Part shown: positions 16,760-25,741 of the stretch, in pieces | How the letters are laid out: every line of letters starts with the position of its first letter | Position numbering within the stretch: the stretch's first letter is position 1 | Assembly (NCBI GenBank): GCA_030427405.1 | Contig: JAUHXK010000007.1 | Coordinates: 1 to 64,000, forward strand | Direction: 5' to 3' | Length of the DNA stretch: 64,000 nucleotides | Source of the DNA: Alphaproteobacteria bacterium | GTDB taxonomy: Bacteria > Pseudomonadota > Alphaproteobacteria > Rhodobacterales > Rhodobacteraceae | Program-made: the position numbers and the translations under genes | Notes under the pieces: model-generated | Seen by the model: only the letters and a program-made list of their open reading frames with translations | What the model was told of the DNA's origin: nothing | Databases searched by the model: none

Positions 16760-16927
16760 GTGCGCTCCGCATGGCTGAGGGTTGTTTGGCGGATTTCCTA
16801 TCGGAAACGGTTCTGGTGAAAAAGGCTTTAAAGCGACGAATTGGCCAACTGCGGCGTCAAGTCTGGCCTAATGCGGAAAGGTATGTTTGTTTCGGAACCA
16901 AATGCGCAGCACCGGAAACCCGAAAAG

Positions 16928-17689
16928 ATGACAAAGAGAATCGCATTCTTGGCCAGCGACGCCGACGTGGCGCAAACCGCCCGGGATTGCCTGGTCGCAC
17001 GATATGGCAACGCGGCCCCGCGGGATGCCGATGTGATTGTCGCGCTGGGCGGTGACGGGTTCATGTTGCGCACGCTGCATAACACGCAGCATCTCAACAT
17101 CCCCGTTTATGGCATGAACCGTGGGACCATCGGCTTTTTGATGAATGAATTCAGCGAAACGGACCTGACCGCGCGTCTGGACGAAGCCGAAGAAGAGGTG
17201 ATCAACCCGTTGATCATGACCGCGATGGACCAGGCGGGCAAAAAGCACGAAGCCCTGGCGATCAATGAGGTGTCATTGCTGCGGGCCGGGCCTCAGGCGG
17301 CGCGTCTGAAAATCAGCGTCGATGGCCGGGTGCGCCTGGATGAGCTGATGTGCGACGGGGCGCTGTTGTCCACGCCTGCCGGATCCACCGCCTATAACTA
17401 CTCGGCGCATGGGCCAATTTTGCCGATCGGTTCGGACGTGCTTGCGCTGACTGCCATTGCCGCCTTTAGGCCGCGCAGGTGGCGCGGTGCCCTGCTTCCC
17501 AAGACGGCGGATGTGCGATTCGACGTTCTGGATGCCAACAAGCGGCCGGTGATGGCCGATGCGGATTCGATATCGATCCCAGATATTGACTGGGTCGAGA
17601 TCAGGTCCGAGCCAAAGGTGCGCCACAGAATTCTTTTTGACCCCGGTCACGGGCTTGAAGAGCGGCTTATTTCTGAACAATTTACGTGA
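16928..17689 (+). CDS. nadK: NAD kinase
   Basis: Phosphorylates NAD to NADP. The 253-residue protein starts MTKRIAFLASDADVA and has the diagnostic ALGGDGFMLRT motif with GGDG at residues 41-44, the YGMNRGTIGFLMN segment and TPAGSTAYNYSAHGP. It belongs to the short alphaproteobacterial form lacking N-terminal extensions. ATG 16928 is preferred over 16841 because the GGDG spacing then fits the family and the upstream residues are unrelated. Downstream lies a structured non-coding region. Confidence 0.94.
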   Translation: MTKRIAFLASDADVAQTARDCLVARYGNAAPRDADVIVALGGDGFMLRTLHNTQHLNIPVYGMNRGTIGFLMNEFSETDLTARLDEAEEEVINPLIMTAMDQAGKKHEALAINEVSLLRAGPQAARLKISVDGRVRLDELMCDGALLSTPAGSTAYNYSAHGPILPIGSDVLALTAIAAFRPRRWRGALLPKTADVRFDVLDANKRPVMADADSISIPDIDWVEIRSEPKVRHRILFDPGHGLEERLISEQFT

Positions 17690-17765
17690 CTTAGGCGATC
17701 TTGGGTATTTCTTTTCCGTTTATGTGAACCAGTTCACAGGAATATTCCTTACCCTAAGTTAACTT
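17689..17765. promoter_or_regulatory. Cluster of palindromes downstream of nadK
   Basis: Three perfect palindromic elements lie within 43 bases: TGTGAACCAGTTCACA (17723-17738, 7+2+7), AGGAATATTCCT (17738-17749) and AAGTTAACTT (17756-17765). They are enclosed by a further inverted pair, ACTTAGG at 17689-17695 and CCTAAGT at 17753-17759. No gene is encoded here. It may be the promoter and operator of the structured element that follows, or an alternative RNA fold in the nadK 3' region. Confidence 0.55.
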
Positions 17766-17770
17766 TTACC

Positions 17771-17889
17771 TGCCCGGAGAACACGCCCAGATGGAAGTGA
17801 GTGGCCATCATACGGTGTTTTCGGATGATTGCGCATTTTACGCGCTGGCGAGGGTGGGTGGTGCTACGCTCGTTACTTCTATCCGGGCA
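17771..17889 (+). ncRNA. Candidate structured RNA downstream of nadK
   Basis: TGCCCGGA (17771-17778) pairs perfectly with TCCGGGCA (17882-17889), and directly inside, GAAGTGA (17794-17800) pairs with TTACTTC (17873-17879, one G-T). Within lie an ATCAT/ATGAT hairpin (17807-17811 with 17825-17829) and a GCG/CGC hairpin around 17831-17843. A strong terminator follows at 17904. This nested arrangement ending in a terminator is what a small RNA gene looks like. It matches no RNA family I can name: the SRP RNA tetraloop domain and RNase P motifs are absent. Strand is inferred from the terminator. Confidence 0.45.
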
Positions 17890-17903
17890 TATTTTAGTAT
17901 GCG

Positions 17904-17938
17904 GACCCCGGGCAAAATAACCCGGGGTCTATTTCTTT
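17904..17938 (+). terminator. Rho-independent terminator
   Basis: GACCCCGGG (17904-17912) and CCCGGGGTC (17921-17929) form a perfect 9-bp stem with loop CAAAATAA, followed by TATTTCTTT. It lies 215 bases after the nadK stop, which is long for a simple nadK terminator and fits the end of an intervening small transcript. Confidence 0.8.
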
Positions 17939-17972
17939 GTGCACCACGATCCCCCGTCAGGACAGGTCAGGA

Positions 17973-19415
17973 CTAAGGCGCATTGCTTCGCATCTTGTCC
18001 CAAAGCAACGGGGCCATTTGCCCAATACGTGTTTCAATGGCCAGGGCGGCATCAACCGCCAGGTCCTCGCGCCACCTGCGGGCGGCGATCTGGACATTGA
18101 TCGGCTGCGGGCCAGCGGGCAGGTCAGCCAGTCTGGCCGGCACCACGGCGGCAGGAAGCCCGAGGTAATTCATCGCATAGGAGTAGACGGCACAGCCCAG
18201 AACCTCATGCACGCCCTCGGCGCCTTCGGTATCCCTGTCGGGTTTGAAGAACGGTTGCGGCAGGAACGGGCTCAGGACCAGCGGATAGTCCTGCATGAAC
18301 AGCGACCATTCCCGCGCATAGTGGCTGCGGTGGGCCATCATGCGCAACAGATCGGCATCCAGAATCGGCGGAAATTCCTGAAAATACACGTCAAAAATCT
18401 CGCGGATGGTCTGCGATCCAGCAGCCTCGATATCACCCTTCATCAGGGTCAGGACCTCGCCCATCAGGGCGCGATAACCGTTTCGCCCGCATTCAAAGAC
18501 ATCGGGCGGGTCAATCTCGGTGACTGCGTACCCTGCATCTGCCAGGGCATCGCGCGCGGCGACCAGCGCCTTGTCGACCTCGGGGTGCAGGTCATAGCCA
18601 AACGTGTTTCGGGTGAACGCAACCCTGATCTTGCCCGGTATCGCCTCTTGCGCCCAGGGCAGGGGAACATGGAACGGGTCGCGCGGGTCTGCGGCGATAA
18701 GGCTCGGCATCGACAGGTGCAGGTCGGCGGCGCTGCGGGTTATGAGGCCCTGAACCGACATCGACTGCGCCAGCAGCCCGCGTTCGGCCTTTTGGCTTGG
18801 GTTCCAGGCCGGAACGCGGCCCAATCCGGGCTTCACCGTGACGGCGCCATTGGCTGCCGCAGGGAACCGCAAGCTGCCACCGATATCGTTGCCATGGGCC
18901 AGTGCGCCGATCCCGGCCATGACCGCTGACCCGGCCCCGCCCGAGGACCCGCCAGGCGATATGTGGCGCCCCCATGGGTTGAAGGTGCGCCCAAACAGCG
19001 GGTTATCGGTATCCGCGCGAAACGAAAATTCAGGCGTATTGGTCCGCCCGATAACGATTGCCCCGGCCTTTTGCAGGTTCTCGACCACCGGAGCGTCATC
19101 AGGTGCCACAAGATCCTTGAGGGCGACCACCCCGTTCGAGGTGGCGTGCCCCTTTTGGTCGACATTGATCTTGATGGTAACGGGCACGCCATGCAGCGGT
19201 CCGGTCGGTGCGCCGCTGGCACGGGATTTGTCCAGCGCACATGCGCGTTGAAGCGCCTCGTCGCCAAGATCTTCGACCACCGCGTTCAGTGACGGATTGA
19301 CCTGATGCATACGGTCCACCGCGCTTTGAACCGTGGTTTCCGCGCTCAGATCACCGGTGCGCGTCAGCCTTGTCAGTTCGGTTGCGCTCAGGCGCCAGAT
19401 ATCTGTTTTGTCCAT
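17973..19415 (-). CDS. Amidase (amidase-signature family)
   Basis: A 480-residue hydrolase with the Ser-cisSer-Lys triad of the amidase-signature family: Lys82 in VPVTIKINVD, cis-Ser157 in PGGSSGGAGSA, and nucleophile Ser181 in GNDIGGSLRFP. It is homologous to GatA-like and indoleacetamide-type amidases, and hydrolyses a carboxamide to acid plus ammonia; the substrate is unknown. ATG 19415 is chosen because GGAGGG lies 5-6 bases upstream. There is no gatB or gatC nearby, so it is not the tRNA amidotransferase subunit. It follows prpE on the same strand by 93 bases. Confidence 0.9.
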   Translation of the reverse strand: MDKTDIWRLSATELTRLTRTGDLSAETTVQSAVDRMHQVNPSLNAVVEDLGDEALQRACALDKSRASGAPTGPLHGVPVTIKINVDQKGHATSNGVVALKDLVAPDDAPVVENLQKAGAIVIGRTNTPEFSFRADTDNPLFGRTFNPWGRHISPGGSSGGAGSAVMAGIGALAHGNDIGGSLRFPAAANGAVTVKPGLGRVPAWNPSQKAERGLLAQSMSVQGLITRSAADLHLSMPSLIAADPRDPFHVPLPWAQEAIPGKIRVAFTRNTFGYDLHPEVDKALVAARDALADAGYAVTEIDPPDVFECGRNGYRALMGEVLTLMKGDIEAAGSQTIREIFDVYFQEFPPILDADLLRMMAHRSHYAREWSLFMQDYPLVLSPFLPQPFFKPDRDTEGAEGVHEVLGCAVYSYAMNYLGLPAAVVPARLADLPAGPQPINVQIAARRWREDLAVDAALAIETRIGQMAPLLWDKMRSNAP

Positions 19416-19508
19416 GTGCCCTCCGTTACAAGGGCACAGTAGGCGCTCTGTTACCGGTTGCAACCGATAGGGATGATATGGGGCGGCCACAGACCGGCCC
19501 CAGATGCA

Positions 19509-21398
19509 TTACTGGGCATACCCGATGGTTTTCAACGCATCCGATATCTCTCCCAAAATGGCGGGATCGTCGATGGTCGCGGGCATCTTGTAGTCCTTGC
19601 CATCGGCAATGGACACCATCGTGCCGCGCAGGATCTTGCCCGATCGTGTCTTGGGCAACCGGTCCACGACGACCGCCAGTTTGAAGGCGGCAACGGGCCC
19701 GATTTTGTCGCGCACCATCTTCACGACATCCGCGGCAACCGCCGCATGATCCCTGTCGCAGCCTGCATTCAGGCACAGGAAACCGACTGGCATCTGGCCC
19801 TTGAGCTGGTCCGATACGCCGATGACAGCGCATTCGGCAACGTCGGGATGTGCGGCAAGGACCTCTTCCATCGCGCCGGTCGAAAGCCGGTGACCGGCAA
19901 CATTGATGACATCATCCGTCCGCGCCATGATATAGAGGTACCCGTCCTCGTCGATCATGCCCGCATCGCCAGTTTCATAATATCCGGGAAAGTGTTCCAG
20001 GTAGGATTTGCGAAACCGCTCTTCGGCGTTCCACAGGGTTGGCAAGGTTCCCGGCGGCAATGGCAGCTTGACCGCGATGGCGCCCAGCTCGCCGGGTTTC
20101 ATGGGATGGCCGCCCTCGTCAAGGATTTGCACGTCATAGCCCGGCATCGGCTTGGCGGGCGAGCCCAGCTTGACCGGCAGTTCCTCGATCCCCAGCGGGT
20201 TCCCGGCAATGGTCCAGCCGGTCTCTGTCTGCCACCAGTGGTCAATGACCGGTACATTCAATGCGTCCTGCGCCCAGGTGATTGTGTCGGGATCCGCGCG
20301 TTCGCCTGCCAGGTAGAGCGCCTTGAGGCATGACAGGTCGTATTTGGCAAGCATCTCGCCCTTTGGGTCCTCGCGCTTGACGGCCCGAATGGCCGTGGGC
20401 GCGGTGAAAAAACTTGTGACCTTGTGCTCTGAGATGACGCGCCAGAACGTTCCGGCATCAGGGGTGCCAACTGGCTTGCCCTCGAAAACGATCGTGGTGT
20501 TGCCGTGGATGAGCGGGGCATAGCAGATATAGGAATGGCCAACGACCCAACCCACGTCCGATGCGGCCCAGAACACATCGCCCGGATCGACGTTGTAGAT
20601 GTTCTTCATGGACCAGTTCAGGGCGACCAGATGGCCTGCCGTTGGGCGCACCACGCCCTTTGGCGCTCCGGTCGTGCCCGAGGTATAAAGGATATAGGCC
20701 GGGTCATTCCCGTTTACGGCAACACATTCCGCCGGCTCGACCCCGTATTGGAAACCGTGCCAGTTGTAATCCCGGCCTTCGACCAATTGCGCGACTTCCT
20801 GTTCGCGCTGAAAGATGACGCAGAAATCGGGCTTGTGGTGCGCCATTTCGATGGCACCGTCCAGCAGCGGTTTGTAATGCACGACCCGGCCCGGTTCCAT
20901 CCCGCATGAAGCGGCGATGATGGCCTTGGGCTTGGCGTCGTCGATACGCACCGCAAGCTCGTTGCTTGCAAATCCGCCAAATACAACCGAATGAACAGCG
21001 CCCAGTCGCGCACAGGCCAGCATCGCCTCAAGCGCTTCGGGGATCATCGGCATATAGATGATGACGCGGTCACCCTTTTCGACGCCCTTGGCGCGCAGCG
21101 CGCCGGCCAGCGTTGCCACCCGATTGCGCAGCTCGACATACGAAATCTCGCGCTTTGTGTGTGTGATCGGGCTGTCGTAGATTATCGCGGTCTGTTCGCC
21201 GCGCCCGTTTTCGACATGACGATCGACCGCGTTCCAGCAGGTATTCACCTTGGCATCGCAGAACCATTCGTAAAGCGGTGCGTTGTCATCGAACAGGGCT
21301 TTGGTGGGCGCCTCGATCCAGTCGATGTCCTTGGCGGCCTTCATCCAGAAAGCTTCGGGATCGCGTTTCCAGCTGTCGTAAACGTCCTGAAATCCCAT
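19509..21398 (-). CDS. prpE: Propionyl-CoA synthetase
   Basis: Activates propionate to propionyl-CoA with ATP through an acyl-adenylate. The 629-residue protein has the AMP-binding signature YILYTSGTTGAPKGVVR, the FWAASDVGWVVGHSY segment, DHWWQTETGW, and the C-terminal KTRSGKILRG lysine loop, which is open to acetylation control. The residues VFGGFASNELAVRIDDA and the overall length favour PrpE over acetyl-CoA synthetase. ATG 21398 has GAGGAGGA just upstream. The 349-base region before it contains several TTTGCAAA-type elements that suggest control by a short-chain acyl-CoA regulator. Confidence 0.92.
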   Translation of the reverse strand: MGFQDVYDSWKRDPEAFWMKAAKDIDWIEAPTKALFDDNAPLYEWFCDAKVNTCWNAVDRHVENGRGEQTAIIYDSPITHTKREISYVELRNRVATLAGALRAKGVEKGDRVIIYMPMIPEALEAMLACARLGAVHSVVFGGFASNELAVRIDDAKPKAIIAASCGMEPGRVVHYKPLLDGAIEMAHHKPDFCVIFQREQEVAQLVEGRDYNWHGFQYGVEPAECVAVNGNDPAYILYTSGTTGAPKGVVRPTAGHLVALNWSMKNIYNVDPGDVFWAASDVGWVVGHSYICYAPLIHGNTTIVFEGKPVGTPDAGTFWRVISEHKVTSFFTAPTAIRAVKREDPKGEMLAKYDLSCLKALYLAGERADPDTITWAQDALNVPVIDHWWQTETGWTIAGNPLGIEELPVKLGSPAKPMPGYDVQILDEGGHPMKPGELGAIAVKLPLPPGTLPTLWNAEERFRKSYLEHFPGYYETGDAGMIDEDGYLYIMARTDDVINVAGHRLSTGAMEEVLAAHPDVAECAVIGVSDQLKGQMPVGFLCLNAGCDRDHAAVAADVVKMVRDKIGPVAAFKLAVVVDRLPKTRSGKILRGTMVSIADGKDYKMPATIDDPAILGEISDALKTIGYAQ

Positions 21399-21494
21399 GG
21401 CGTCCTCCTCGCAAAAGATTTGCGGACTTTTTAATGCCGGGCCAAAAGACCGGGCAAGCTGCACCATTGACGGCGCGTCAGTTTATCGCGAAAT

Positions 21495-21608
21495 ATTTGC
21501 ATTGTGCGCGAAAATAACCTGCAAAGTTTTGCAAATCGCATTATTTAGCAGGGGATTTCCTGCTTCTTTCTGCCGGTTTGCAAAGTTGCATATCTGGCGC
21601 TGCAAAAT
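21495..21608. promoter_or_regulatory. TTTGCAAA-type boxes upstream of prpE
   Basis: Between the malic enzyme and prpE genes lie two exact TTTGCAAA octamers (21528-21535 and 21577-21584), a near copy CCTGCAAA at 21518-21525 spaced two bases from the first, and weaker relatives ATTTGCAT (21495-21502) and GCTGCAAA (21599-21606). TTTGCAAA is the element I recall for RamB/PccR (ScfR-family) regulators of propionyl-CoA metabolism. They lie about 100-210 bases upstream of the prpE start. No other gene is visible in 21399-21747. Confidence 0.6.
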
Positions 21609-21618
21609 CAGCAGCGCC
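21596..21618. repeat. Hairpin in the prpE upstream region
   Basis: GGCGCTGC (21596-21603) and GCAGCGCC (21611-21618) form a perfect 8-bp stem with loop AAAATCA. It lies 130 bases after the malic enzyme stop. There is no T-run on the minus strand, so it may be a 3' end stabiliser of the malic enzyme transcript or part of the prpE control region. Confidence 0.5.
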
Positions 21619-21747
21619 GGGATTCGCAGACGTTTTTGGTTTTGCGGTACTGCGCCGGGCCGGACCACGGACAGGGCGCGGGACATATCAGCGGTGGTTG
21701 CGGCGGGCCCGAGGGTCAGGCCAGCCGCAAAAGGTTATGCCGATCGT

Positions 21748-24021
21748 TTACCCGTAATGGGCCACCGGGGTTCCCGCGATGGCTGCCATGTTCAACAACC
21801 CCCGGGCCGTGATCGAGGGGGTCACGATATGCGCGTTGTTCCCCATGCCCATCAGGATGGGGCCGACCTCGATCCCGTTTGCCTTCATCTTGAGGATGTT
21901 CCGAACACCGCTGGCGGCATCGGCATGGGCAAATATCAGCACGTTTGCCGGGCCCTTCAGCCGCGAGTTCGGGAAGATGCGCCCACGCAGTTCGGGGTCC
22001 AGCGCAACATCCAGGTTCATCTCGCCCTCGTAGACAAAGTCACGCGGCTTGCTGTCCAGAATATCCAGCGCAGCCCGCAGCCGCCTGCCTGAACCCTCGG
22101 ACTGATTGCCGAACTGGGATTGCGAACAGAACGCAATCTGCGGTTCGAGACCGAACCGCCGAACATGCCGCGCGGCGCCTATTGTCGACTCGGCCAGTTC
22201 GTCAGGGGTGGGCAATTGCCGGACATGCGTGTCCGCGATGAACAGCGGGCCGTCATCCAATATCATCAGCGACAAGGCCCCGTGCGGGCGCAGGTCGCCA
22301 TCATCCAGCACCTGCTCGACATAGTTCAGGTGCCAGCGATATTCGCCGAACGTGCCGCAGATCATGCTGTCGGCTTCGCCCCGATGCACCATGATGGCGG
22401 CAATGGCGGTTGTGTTGGTGCGCATGATGGCCTTGGCCAGATCAGGGGTCACGCCCCGGCGCTCCATGATCTTGTGATACGAATTCCAATAGTCATAGTA
22501 GCGCGGGTCGTTTTCAGGGTTCACGATCTGGAAATCCTGACCGGGCCGCACCGTCAGGCCCAACCGTTCGCAGCGCGCCTGAATCACGTCGGGGCGGCCG
22601 ATCAAAATCGGGGTTTCGGTGGTTTCTTCCAGAATGGCCTGCGCTGCGCGCAAGACGCGTTCATCTTCGCCTTCGGCAAAAACGATCCGTCGGGACGCAA
22701 CGGCCGCAGCTTCGAAAACCGGGCGCATCAGCAGGGCGGATTTGAACACCGTCTGGTTCAGACGTTCCTTGTAGGCTTCCAGATCGGTAATGGGCCGCTT
22801 GGCCACACCGCTGTCCATCGCGGCCTTTGCCACAGCAGAGGACACGACACCGACAAGACGCGGGTCAAACGGCTTGGGGATCAGGTAATCCGGCCCAAAG
22901 GTCAGTTGCTCGCCCTTATAGGCGGCAGCGGCTTCGGCGCTGGTGGTGGCGCGGGCCATTTCGGCGATGCCATCCACACAGGCGATCTGCATGGCGTCAT
23001 TGATTTCGGTCGCACCGACATCCAGCGCGCCGCGGAAGATGAACGGAAAACACAGGACGTTGTTGACCTGATTGGGGAAATCACTGCGGCCCGTGGCGAT
23101 AATCGCATCCGGGGCCACCTCGCGCGCGGCCTGCGGCAGAATTTCGGGCGTCGGATTGGCCAGCGCGAAAATGATCGGCTGCCGGGCCATCCTTTGCACC
23201 ATTTCAGGCTTCAGAACGTTGGGCCCGGACAGGCCAAGGAACAGGTCGGCCCCGTCGATCACGTCATCCAGCGTGCGCAGGTCGGATTTCTGCGCGAACT
23301 GGTCCTTGTGCGGGTTCATGTCCTCGGCGCGGCCTTCGTACACAAGGCCATGAATGTCGCACAGCCAGATGTTTTCCCGTTTGACGCCCAGTTTCACCAA
23401 CATGCCAAGGCAGGCAATCCCGGCGGCACCGCCGCCTGTGGAAACGACCTTGATATCCTCGAATTTCTTGCCGGCCACGTGCAGTGCGTTCTTGGCAGCG
23501 GCGCCGACAACAATCGCGGTGCCGTGCTGGTCGTCGTGAAAAACCGGGATATTCATCCGTTCGCGGCACAGTTTTTCAACGGTAAAACAGTCGGGCGCCT
23601 TGATGTCCTCAAGGTTGATGGCCCCGAACGTGGGTTCGAGCGCGCAAACGATATCGGCCAGCTTTTCAGGGTCGGGCTGGTCGACCTCGATGTCGAAACA
23701 GTCGATCCCTGCGAATTTTTTGAACAGGACCGCCTTGCCTTCCATCACCGGCTTGGATGCCAGCGCACCGATATTCCCCAGCCCCAGCACCGCCGTTCCG
23801 TTCGACACGACGGCCACAAGGTTGCCGCGCGACGTGTATTGTTCGGCATTGGCCGGGTTGGCCTTGATTTCCAGGCTCGCCTCGGCAACGCCCGGCGAAT
23901 AGGCCCGCGCCAGATCGCGGCCATTGGCCAGCGGCTTGGTCGCCCTGATTTCCAGCTTTCCCGGTTGCGGATGCGCATGATAATCCAGCGCGGCCTGGCG
24001 CAGGTTGGGTGTGTCGGACAT
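21748..24021 (-). CDS. maeB: NADP-type malic enzyme with C-terminal phosphotransacetylase-like domain
   Basis: Decarboxylates malate to pyruvate with reduction of NADP. The 757-residue protein is of the large bacterial MaeB type: an N-terminal malic enzyme domain ([38 protein letters not shown], Rossmann motif [15 protein letters not shown]) followed from about residue 430 by a PTA-like domain ([14 protein letters not shown]). The PTA-like domain acts as a regulatory, acetyl-CoA-sensing part in known members. The 20-bp palindrome 22 bases upstream of its ATG is a likely operator. Function here: anaplerotic or gluconeogenic balance during acid use. Confidence 0.95.
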   Translation of the reverse strand: MSDTPNLRQAALDYHAHPQPGKLEIRATKPLANGRDLARAYSPGVAEASLEIKANPANAEQYTSRGNLVAVVSNGTAVLGLGNIGALASKPVMEGKAVLFKKFAGIDCFDIEVDQPDPEKLADIVCALEPTFGAINLEDIKAPDCFTVEKLCRERMNIPVFHDDQHGTAIVVGAAAKNALHVAGKKFEDIKVVSTGGGAAGIACLGMLVKLGVKRENIWLCDIHGLVYEGRAEDMNPHKDQFAQKSDLRTLDDVIDGADLFLGLSGPNVLKPEMVQRMARQPIIFALANPTPEILPQAAREVAPDAIIATGRSDFPNQVNNVLCFPFIFRGALDVGATEINDAMQIACVDGIAEMARATTSAEAAAAYKGEQLTFGPDYLIPKPFDPRLVGVVSSAVAKAAMDSGVAKRPITDLEAYKERLNQTVFKSALLMRPVFEAAAVASRRIVFAEGEDERVLRAAQAILEETTETPILIGRPDVIQARCERLGLTVRPGQDFQIVNPENDPRYYDYWNSYHKIMERRGVTPDLAKAIMRTNTTAIAAIMVHRGEADSMICGTFGEYRWHLNYVEQVLDDGDLRPHGALSLMILDDGPLFIADTHVRQLPTPDELAESTIGAARHVRRFGLEPQIAFCSQSQFGNQSEGSGRRLRAALDILDSKPRDFVYEGEMNLDVALDPELRGRIFPNSRLKGPANVLIFAHADAASGVRNILKMKANGIEVGPILMGMGNNAHIVTPSITARGLLNMAAIAGTPVAHYG

Positions 24022-24043
24022 GTCGAAATTTCCCGTGTGAAAT

Positions 24044-24063
24044 TTAGTTTAGCACTAAACTAA
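24044..24063. promoter_or_regulatory. 20-bp perfect palindrome, probable operator
   Basis: TTAGTTTAG-CA-CTAAACTAA is an uninterrupted dyad lying 22 bases upstream of the malic enzyme start and 100 bases upstream of the divergent VOC-cupin gene. In the minus direction it overlaps where the malic enzyme -10 and start site should lie, consistent with a repressor. The form is typical of MarR- or TetR/LacI-like dimers, but I cannot assign the protein. Confidence 0.65.
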
Positions 24064-24163
24064 TATTGACCCAGGGGAAACAGTGAATCGGAACCGCAGA
24101 CGACATGCCGGTGCTTGCAAATTTCCAGGGCGGCATCCACTGTCCGGTCAACAGGAGAGCCGC

Positions 24164-25249
24164 ATGACCCAGACCATAGCCGAGTTTCGCATACCCACCA
24201 GCGAATTGCGCGACGATATTCCCTTTTACACCAAGGTGTTGGGTATGCGGATGGATATGATCTATCCTGCGGATGACCCGCGCGTGGCAGTGTTTTCGGG
24301 GCATGGGGTGCGGCTGCGGGTGGAAAAGGATGCCCCGGAATCGCCCGGAACCCTGCGTATTCTGACCGAAGACCCTGACGGTTTTGCCGGTGGTCAGCGC
24401 AGCCTAGTCGCTCCGAACGGTACTCGAATCGAAATAGAACCCCGCAATCCGCCGCTTGAAATGCCGGAAACGGTCCATTCCTTTGTTGTCCGACGCCTCA
24501 AGGATCAGGCCCCGTGGATCATTGGGCGGGCCGGCATGCATTACCGTGACCTTGTGCCCGACCGGTTGGGGGGATCGATCATCGCCAGCCATATTCGGAT
24601 ACCGGACGGAGGCCCGGTGCCGGACATGGTTCACTTCCACAAGGTCGGGTTTCAACTGATCTTTTGCATCCATGGCTGGGTCGATGTCGTTTACGAAGAT
24701 CAGGGAGAACCGATGCGCCTGACCGCAGGCGACTGTTTCATCCAGCCGCCTGAAATCCGGCACCGAGTTTTAGAGGCATCTGACAATGTGCAGGTGATCG
24801 AAATCGGCGTTCCGGCCGAACACGTGACCGAGATTGATCACGAGATGGAATTGCCAACCTCTCATTTCCGCCCCGATCGGGAATGGCAGGGCCAGCGGTT
24901 CGTGTACAATCAGGCCAAGGATGCCCCGTGGCAGGATTTTCGGCTGCCGGGATATATCTGCCGCGATACGACGATTGCCGACAACACCGGGGCCGTTGCC
25001 GGTGTGCAGGTGGTTCGGCGCGGGCAGGGCGAACCGGCCTGGGCCACGCATGATTGCGATATCCTGTTCACCTTTGTCATGAACGGGTCCGTCACCCTTG
25101 AGGGCGAAGGGCGCGACCCATTCACGCTTGAACAAGGGGACGCCTTTGTCATCCCGCCCGGAATGCGCACCCGCCTGAGCAACCCCTCGCAGGACATCGA
25201 ATTGCTCGAGGTCACCTTGCCCGGAGCCTTTCAGACGGTGATCGGTTGA
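24164..25249 (+). CDS. VOC-domain and double-cupin fusion protein
   Basis: A 361-residue protein of three parts. Residues 1-95 resemble a glyoxalase/VOC half-domain (FYTKVLGMRMDM, then GTRIEIEP). Residues 135-215 form a cupin with probable metal ligands His157 and His159 (VHFHKVGFQ) and His200 (PEIRHRV). Residues 275-355 form a second cupin lacking the HxH pair (WATHDCD) but ending in the usual GDAFVIPPGMRTRL. One metal site therefore seems active and the second structural. ATG 24164 has CAGGAGAG upstream. It is divergent from the malic enzyme across the palindrome. I do not know its reaction; a dioxygenase, isomerase or ligand-sensing role is possible. Confidence 0.8.
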   Translation: MTQTIAEFRIPTSELRDDIPFYTKVLGMRMDMIYPADDPRVAVFSGHGVRLRVEKDAPESPGTLRILTEDPDGFAGGQRSLVAPNGTRIEIEPRNPPLEMPETVHSFVVRRLKDQAPWIIGRAGMHYRDLVPDRLGGSIIASHIRIPDGGPVPDMVHFHKVGFQLIFCIHGWVDVVYEDQGEPMRLTAGDCFIQPPEIRHRVLEASDNVQVIEIGVPAEHVTEIDHEMELPTSHFRPDREWQGQRFVYNQAKDAPWQDFRLPGYICRDTTIADNTGAVAGVQVVRRGQGEPAWATHDCDILFTFVMNGSVTLEGEGRDPFTLEQGDAFVIPPGMRTRLSNPSQDIELLEVTLPGAFQTVIG

Positions 25250-25348
25250 ATTTCAGCGGCAAATTCGGTGACAGGGCTTCTATTCCCTGCACGGCATCAA
25301 TTAGGGTATGACATTCTGACCAGATGATCAAAAATTCGGGGATTCGCC

Positions 25349-25732
25349 ATGTCTCTTAAAGATGCCGCCTTGAAGGTTCGTGAAAACGCCCATGCGCCTT
25401 ATTCGAATTTCAAGGTCGGGGCGGCCGTTCTGTCCGGTTCGGGGGTGGTCTATTCGGGGTGCAATGTCGAAAACGTGGCTTATCCCGAAGGAACCTGTGC
25501 CGAAGCCGGAGCCATTGCCGCCATGGTTGCTGCGGGTGAAACGGAACTGACCGAGGTGTATGTCGTGGCGTCAAGCCCGCGCCCGGTTCCGCCTTGCGGG
25601 GGATGCCGGCAGAAACTGGCCGAGTTCGGCAAAGCCGATGTCGTTGTCACCCTCGCCACGGTTGATGGGCACGAAACCACGACCACGATCGGGGATTTGC
25701 TGCCCGGCGCCTTTGACGCCTCGTTCATGTAA
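25349..25732 (+). CDS. cdd: Cytidine deaminase
   Basis: Deaminates cytidine and deoxycytidine to uridine and deoxyuridine. The 127-residue tetrameric form has zinc ligands Cys50 (with catalytic Glu52, CAE) and Cys83/Cys86 (PPCGGCRQ), and the substrate segment FKVGAAV. It begins a nucleoside-salvage operon, nine bases before deoA. The ATG has GGGGAT a few bases upstream. Confidence 0.96.
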   Translation: MSLKDAALKVRENAHAPYSNFKVGAAVLSGSGVVYSGCNVENVAYPEGTCAEAGAIAAMVAAGETELTEVYVVASSPRPVPPCGGCRQKLAEFGKADVVVTLATVDGHETTTTIGDLLPGAFDASFM

Positions 25733-25741
25733 GGGGTCGGT

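Noticed and set aside
17771..17889. SRP RNA, tmRNA or 6S RNA identity for the structured element
   Set aside because: The SRP domain IV loop and tmRNA tRNA-like ends are absent. The 6S idea was not supported by a clear central bubble, so only a candidate RNA is reported.
17791..17976. 61-codon plus-strand ORF
   Set aside because: It runs through the terminator stem and overlaps the amidase end; no ribosome site and no family resemblance.
22120..24063. 647-codon plus-strand ORF opposite malic enzyme
   Set aside because: Pure antisense shadow of a well-supported gene; arginine-, histidine- and glutamine-rich composition typical of GC-rich reverse frames.
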